From assembly GCF_048128805.1 (NCBI RefSeq), contig NC_136019.1, positions 17,629,381 to 17,693,380 on the forward strand: a stretch of DNA of 64,000 nucleotides. The letters run 5' to 3'. The notes beneath the pieces are model-generated. The model was not told where the DNA came from. It saw only the letters and a list, made by a program, of their open reading frames with translations, and did not search any database. Both the position numbers and the translations under genes were made by a program. Positions 58,166 through 64,000 of the stretch are shown piece after piece. Every line of letters begins with the position of its first letter. Position 1 is the stretch's first letter. The DNA comes from Centroberyx gerrardi. Its lineage: Eukaryota > Chordata > Actinopteri > Beryciformes > Berycidae.

Positions 58166-59640
58166 ATCATTACATCAAATGGAAAAAATCTAGATGTTTG
58201 TGCATCATTTTATACACGTTTCCCTGTAATTCAGCATGACATATTTGGTATCTTTGGGATCTTGGCTTGAATTTAAAATAAAGTTCTGTGGGTTTGAACA
58301 AAGCTTGGGTGCACAATATGCGTTTGTAATGATGGTCCAGCTGGTGGAATCGTGGGGTTTTAACAGTTAAGAAAAACATGCACAGATGCTGTACAGACCC
58401 ACGGCGCATGTGTTCAGTTCAATTAAATGCACTGAAGCATTGCGACACGGTTGTCGGTTAAATAATTCCTCTAACATTACTTAAATACCACAAGGTAATA
58501 ACGTTACCTACCGTTAAAGTTTGTAGGGCAGCAGAAGAAGTAATCAGGTTACGGTTTACAAATCCTGTTACTAACACAATCGAGTTTGGAGCAAATTGTA
58601 GAACGTTAAGTTTCACTTCTGTTTTCACAGCTGGAGACTGGAGTACAATGCTGCTGGTCTGTGCATCTCCAAATGACAAACATGACAAGATGTGATATCA
58701 GGCGGATTAGAGATCGATTTAGATTATTTCTCTACATTGACCAACTTTTTGCCGGGCCCATGGGACCGGCCTAGAACAGTGAAAGTAGCTAACTGACTGA
58801 CTGACTACCCATTGTTGAAAAGAGAAGTGGCGTCAAGACACAGTTATGGTGATATACGTGATATTGCGTTGTTTGCACTGTTAGTGTTTGCTCATATTAT
58901 GACGTGCCTTCATTGTCTCCTACGAAAAAAATAACTTCAAAAATACAAACCCGACACAAAAAAATATTGACTCAACTTTTTTCTCTTTGTTGCTTTCACA
59001 CACTATCGTGGTTTGCAGATAAATCTATGAACAAACGAGAAGTGATTTGTCTTGGCTGCACAGTCGCATCCCAGATAGCAAGACAACATTGAATCAATGT
59101 TGAATTAACATCAGATGAAGTACTGATTCAGTGTTGATCTCTGATATTGATTCAGCGTCCAGGTGCTCATCGATTTTACTTTGAATCAACGCATTGAAAT
59201 AACGTTGAAACAACGTTGATGTTAACAATGGATTGACTGATTGTATTTCTCCTTTTATCACTACATTTTTACCAGTCAAAATATACATATGCACCTCTGC
59301 TAAATATACATATGCACCTCTGCTAAAATACAGCATGAATGAATCATGTACAAGTAACTCTGGGTATACGTAATAACACCTGCACCTGGGAGTGCACAAC
59401 TACCTTTCATTGTATGTGTACCTGTGCACTTTACAATGACAAAAAAGTTGAATTGAATTGAATATCAAAATGTTTGTTTACACCCACTTCCCAGGCAGGA
59501 ACCCTTAAAATTGTACAAAGTGCCACTTATAGTATATCACTACAATGCAGAGGGCAGTACAGAACACGTATTACACTAGGGTGCGAAAGCCAAGAGGAGG
59601 CGTTACATTGCACTAGGTCAACCTAGTCTTGTTATTTTGT
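58166..59640. other. Intergenic, with dispersed repeats
   Basis: 58380-58560 matches 36415-36445 plus 36713-36840. 59085-59220 holds a palindrome-rich repeat (GAATCAATGTTGAATTAA; ACGTTGAAACAACGTTGA). 59285-59330 has a 26-base direct repeat (TATACATATGCACCTCTGCT twice). No gene seen. Confidence 0.5.
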
Positions 59641-60079
59641 GCCTCTGTATGGGAAACACTGCATCTCTTAGTCAAAGACGCCCTCTAGAGGCCATCTGAC
59701 GAAGCGACATCTCACTAAGCGACTGCTGACTGACTGCCTGACCTGATTTTGCTTTGTGATGCCCTCGGCTGCGCTGTGGGAAAAAGAAAGAGAAAAAGAA
59801 AGAAATGCCCGCACACCGTCTTTGTGTTCCAAAGCGTGATTTCTTTTTGGCGTTGGCAGTACAGTTCCTCCTGTCAGCATTGGAGGGGAATGCAATGCAT
59901 TCAGCCACAGACAGCGTGTGGCTGAGAGCAACTCACATAAGTCAAGTGTCTGTAACTGTAGATACAAGGCACATTGTTCCATCTTAACTGTCTACATGTT
60001 GACTATTATCTCAAGTTCTGTAGCCTGTGTCTAGGTCTTCAGTCATAGAAAGACCAGACTCAGATTTAAACGTTCAATT
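59641..60079. repeat. Inverted copy of the 52730-52915 block, then unit sequence
   Basis: 59655-59790 is the reverse complement of about 52780-52915 (TCTTAGTCAAAGACGCCCTC against GAGGGCGTCTTTGACTAAGA). From 59850 the normal upstream orientation resumes (GCATTGGAGGGGAATGCAAT), as before copy 3 (24360). Confidence 0.7.
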
Positions 60080-60235
60080 TGGTCTAAGGCATGTACCATG
60101 TAAACACGACATCCTGGGTTAGAATCCAACCCTTTGTCGTATGTTATGTCCCACTCTCCCAATCTTTCGTGTCTGTCTCTGTTTTCGAATAAAGGTGAAA
60201 ATGCCCAAAAAATAATGTTAAAAAAAAAAAAATCA
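60080..60235 (+). repeat. tRNA-derived SINE remnant upstream of copy 8
   Basis: Same family and same position as the one before copy 3: ACATCCTGGGTTAGAATCC, C/T-rich body, GAATAAAGGTGAAAATGCCC and an A-rich end. Confidence 0.6.
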
Positions 60236-60557
60236 TAAACCACCTCTGTCCAATGAGGTAATTTTCAAAACTGAGGATAGCAAAACTTGGGACTCTTCCT
60301 TGTAGTGTTGAGAATCGATTTGACTTTTTTTTGGTCACATGTTGGAACATGAGCAAGAATTATCTAATAATATGGGCTGAAGAATGACTTTGTCTTGTAC
60401 TATAAACTTGATAACTCACCCAATTATCCAAACATATTTATGTGGCCAGTGTCAGCGAACAAATGAACAGCATAAAACGCCCCGCCTCTTTCCATTGAAA
60501 CTCCCTCACTGGAGTTCAGTTATATTAAGAGCCATTGCAGTGATACAGTCATGCACA

Positions 60558-62346
60558 ATGATGAGCTATACCTTGGTAACAGCTTTACTTCTCTGCAACC
60601 TGAGTAAGTACTGATATTCAATTATTCACTAATTGCATTGCTAGCTAATCATCAATACAGTAACCCTCCAGAATTGAAACTTAATAGTTACTTATTAATA
60701 ACTTAATGTAGAGGCATTGTTTAGGTTTCGATTGCGTTATCAACCTAGGAATAAATCACTTGTTCTCTCTGGTGTTTGTTTCAGGCTGGATCTCATTTTC
60801 TGAGTCTCAGACTGTGGTGGTCCAGCCTGGTGAAGAAGTCACGTTGACGTGCACCAACATTTCCAGTTCTCCCACTCACTCAGAGTGGTTCAGACTGGTC
60901 AACAGATCCAAGCCCTGCTGCATCTCCTCTATGTACGACTCTGATGAAACTGCTTCGTTCTGTGATGGTTTTCAAAATGGCAAATTTGAAATGAGATCCA
61001 ATGTCTCCACTCTCTTTCTCAAAATCAAGCAAGTGGATTTATCTGACTCTGGACTTTATTTCTGTGGGTTTTATCGAGACACACAGACCGTCATTGTCAA
61101 TGCAACATTTTTAAAGGTTCAAGGTAAGATCATCATAAATTCTTGTCTGTCTTTTGGTTCCCATTCATGACTATTATGTCTTTCTCGTGATACTTATGTC
61201 TCAAATCCTCACAGTAGCCTCAAAACAACATATAGACAAAAAGTAACAGATATGTGGCCTATGTAATTAGTGTCAAAATAGGATTATGTGCTACACAGTC
61301 AAAATAAAATCAAGATGAAGTTTTATTGTCATATTTTTTAAAGGCAATGGCGACTTTGATGACGAAGTGGATGACAAGTCTAAAAGTAAGATTCTCCCTC
61401 TCTCTCATAAAGATTTCTTACATTGTGCAGATTGATATTTGTCAATTGTTTGAAGGTAAAACAGATTATCTGCAGTCAGTTTTGTCCATTTTAGCATGAG
61501 CCAGGTCTAAAACCACTAAAGGAGAGTTCAGAGAGTCTAATATAATAATCCTTAGTTCCTGTAGAAGAGTCTGATGGAATAACAAGTCTGGCTTCTGTGA
61601 TCCTGGGTGGTGTGACTGTTTTCCTCGTTATGGTCATCGTCGGTCTGGTTCTCAAAATCAGGCAACTTCAGACAGGTACCTTCTGAGAGATATGTGTTAT
61701 ATTTTGTTGCACATTCTCTTTTAATTTGTGTCAATATGATGGACAAATCCAAAACTTCCTGCTGCACCAAAATGCATTGAAAACAGCAATGTTTGTGGAC
61801 GATGATAATTAACTGACTAGACTGATTTTCCCTGTTATTTAGCTGCTAAAGAAGAACTGCAGCCACAAAGAAGCGAGGTGAATCCAATTTTAAGATTTAC
61901 TTTTATATGTTCTCTGGTTTAACACTAGAAAAAGAAAAAAAATGCTATCCGCACACTTCTGTCAGATGCAAAAGTACTATTTATTCAGGTATGTTTTCGG
62001 TCAATGGGCCTTACTTTGATGAAGCATTTTCCTCTTTCTAGTGTTATGCCTTATCTTCCCTCACCTTCATTTTTGGGTGTGCAGTTGATTCTGTATTAAA
62101 TGTTCTATGGTTTAAAAGGTGCTGGAATAAATTCAAGTCATGATTATGCTACTAAAGATGTTTGTTACTCTGACAAACTCAGCTACGTGAGATGTGTGTG
62201 ATTGTGTGTACTCTTATTTACAGAATCTGGACTCAGATGAGCTGAAGTACGCAGCGCTGAGTTTCCATCCAAAGCCAAAGAGAAGCAGGAGGCCCGCATC
62301 AGAGAAAGAGGTGGAACCTAATGTTGTGTATGCTGCCACCAGATAG
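60558..62346 (+). CDS. Ig-receptor copy 8: single V domain, ITIM-bearing membrane protein
   Basis: Exons 60558-60603, 60785-61123, 61344-61385, 61565-61675, 61843-61877 and 62224-62346 give 231 residues. The V exon lacks two codons at its start (WISFSESQTVVVQPG), a signature shared only with pseudogene copy 3. The V core reads TLTC ... LYFC, and the loop [16 protein letters not shown] keeps the extra cysteines. The CDR3-like end is FYRDTQTVIVNATF, nearer to copy 4 (FYKDTQTV) than to copies 2 and 5-7. Four sequons are present. The connector is DFDDEVDDKSK and the tail is standard, with LKYAAL and VVYAAT. Intron 5 is lengthened by the small insertion at 61921-62100. It is the functional counterpart of copy 3. 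Confidence 0.88.
61921..62100. mobile_element. Small MITE-like insertion in intron 5 of copy 8
   Basis: Same block and same position as 28352-28532 in copy 3, with the inverted ACACTAG/CTAGTGT ends. Confidence 0.65.
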
Positions 62347-63709
62347 GACCATGAAGACACTGGAAATGCAACTCAGTGTGGAACTGATGCTTTGTTGCAC
62401 TATTCTTGTTTATTGTCACTGGGGAATTTTTTTTAATAAAGATCCAATGTTAATGCAAAATTTACATCCTCTTGCTAGTGCTGAGGTTTGATCCTCACCT
62501 GTTTCTTAATTTTTCTCTCTATCACTTTGCCGAAACCAATCTTCCTCTTATTTTGCCTACCTTAGATCTCAATCTGCAAAATAATGTGATTGATGTGTGA
62601 CAGAGGAGGGGCCAGTATCACTGTCCAAATTCCCTTACTGAGAGAGTTAGATGGGCGTCTGCAGCAGGGGAGGAGCAAGTTAGGTAGACATCACTTCTTT
62701 GACAGGAAGAGACAGCACAGTGTGGCAAGAGATCAACTGAGGTGAAAACCATGAGGCCTGTCATGTCAAAGCTTTGTAACGGGTCAAAGGAAGCACTGAA
62801 TACTGACGTACTTGCTTCTGTCATGTAAAGAAAATATGGTCGGCCTCTACATTTGTGTTGAAGTTCTGACATCAGTGTGTAAATAGTATTCTGTAGCGTT
62901 TGTATCTGTTATTGGATATTTTCACTTCTGATACAGCCTATATGTCTTTGGTCTATACTGGTAAGTCAAATGTGTGAATGAAAAATACAAAGATACAGCA
63001 GCATTTCAGTTTTCTATCCTGAGTGTGTTTGGATGCACATGTGGACATGCAACAAGTCTTTATGGCCCTCTGCCATTTTCCACTGCAGTGACAAACAGCA
63101 CTGTCTATCTGAGCCAGCAAGGTCTCAACCACAGGAAGACTGGCTTTCAGCTCTCTGAATTGTAACCACACACACAACAACAAAAGCCTCACTGTTTCCA
63201 CAGAACAACAATGATACTACTTTATCAAAGAGAATTTCTTTGCTTATAAGATGTGCAGATCATGTTTGTGTTGTATTTGTTGAGATTCAAATGATGGAAA
63301 TGTTGTTCCCTTTATCACAGGCCAAACCAAACATTTCACACCTCACTTCGCTCTCTTGTCTAAACATGGTGCATCAGCTGCCGCTTTCAAATTTGCAGCA
63401 AAGATGCCTGATGCAACCCAACATTTCTATAGGCAGATATGAAAGGGTTACACTGTTAAAATGAGATGTCATACACATGTTCAACTCAACAGAAAATGAC
63501 TTCATGACTCCACAATTTTCTGCCACCAACTGTCACCTCACTCTATCAGCCACCCCAAGTATCAGCACCCTGCTGAGAGGCAGGACCACTGCTATCGCAC
63601 TCAGACTCACTTGTCCTTCAAGCAGACTAGGGCCCCAAAGACTAACTGCCGCCCCCTGAAGCCTATAAAGGTCGTGATGCCAGGAACTGAAGGTCTAGGT
63701 CGGCTGTTG
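62347..63709. repeat. 3' flank of copy 8 and start of a further unit
   Basis: Antisense-open block (62618-62872), then the blocks that follow copy 5 in the same order (62980-63170 and 63240-63460). The last part ends with the target site GGCTGTTG at 63702-63709. A poly(A) signal lies near 62435. Confidence 0.65.
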
Positions 63710-64000
63710 TAGAGCCCTGCACGGGCCTCAAATATAGGCCCGAGCCCGATGTATTTTTTGTTTTGTTTTTTACATATAAACCTAATATGTTTGATCAATT
63801 TCGAATAGCCTATTAAATCAACACCATACAAAACACTTCCAAAGCATTGCCAGTATTAAATGTGTCAGTTCTGGCCAAGCGCAAAGTAGGCTACCATAAA
63901 GCCGGATCAGAGCCGCAACTCTGGAGATACACAACACTTCTATTTTTGACGGACTACTACACATCCATCTGTTCTGTATTTTAGCCATATAAATGTATAT
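63710..64000. mobile_element. hAT-type element with GC-rich ends, copy C (runs off the window)
   Basis: Starts TAGAGCCCTGCACGGGCC after GGCTGTTG, exactly as copies A and B, and matches copy B up to the window end. Confidence 0.8.

Overview
This window is vertebrate, almost certainly a percomorph-type teleost. The genes have short exons with GT-AG introns. The repeats are the fish mixture of hAT, Harbinger, L2, DIRS and tRNA-derived SINE sequence. No prokaryotic features, CRISPR arrays, rRNA or tRNA genes were seen.

The core is a head-to-tail array, all on the + strand, of eight copies of one small immune-receptor gene (copies 1-8, starting near 6624, 12075, 27061, 32521, 42418, 47537, 55378 and 60558). 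Each copy has six exons: leader, one V-type immunoglobulin domain, a short acidic connector, a transmembrane segment, a small juxtamembrane exon, and a tail exon carrying one canonical ITIM and a second ITIM-like tyrosine. Copies 2, 4, 5, 6, 7 and 8 read through as 231-233 residue type I membrane proteins. Copy 1 has a V exon truncated at both ends and copy 3 has a frameshifted V exon; both look like pseudogenes. The family resembles NITR/CD300-like inhibitory receptors of teleosts. I could not assign an official symbol.

The copies sit in repeat-rich duplication units. Copies 5 and 6 form a recent 5.1-kb tandem duplication. Copies 3 and 8 share a private insertion in intron 5, and copies 2 and 7 share a long upstream region, so sister copies are often not neighbours. 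A fragment of a different V-type receptor lies antisense at 14229-14394. The window ends inside the start of another unit, so the array probably continues.

Mobile DNA fills the rest. 95-1465 is a hAT-type element with an 8-bp target duplication. 2397-4998 holds two broken hAT transposase genes. 16081-20526 is an apparently complete Harbinger element with a transposase gene and a MADF gene, with its empty site visible at 6037-6050. 23210-24166 is a SANT-bearing MITE. 24470-26503 is a solo LTR split by a MITE. 29642-30081 is a foldback element. 30390-32370 and 35886-36360 are L2-like LINE pieces. 36880-37086 is a tRNA-derived SINE. 37140-40110 is a fossil DIRS-like element, and short DIRS-like reverse transcriptase fossils recur in several units. 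Three copies of a GC-rich hAT-type element begin at 40316, 45331 and 63710.
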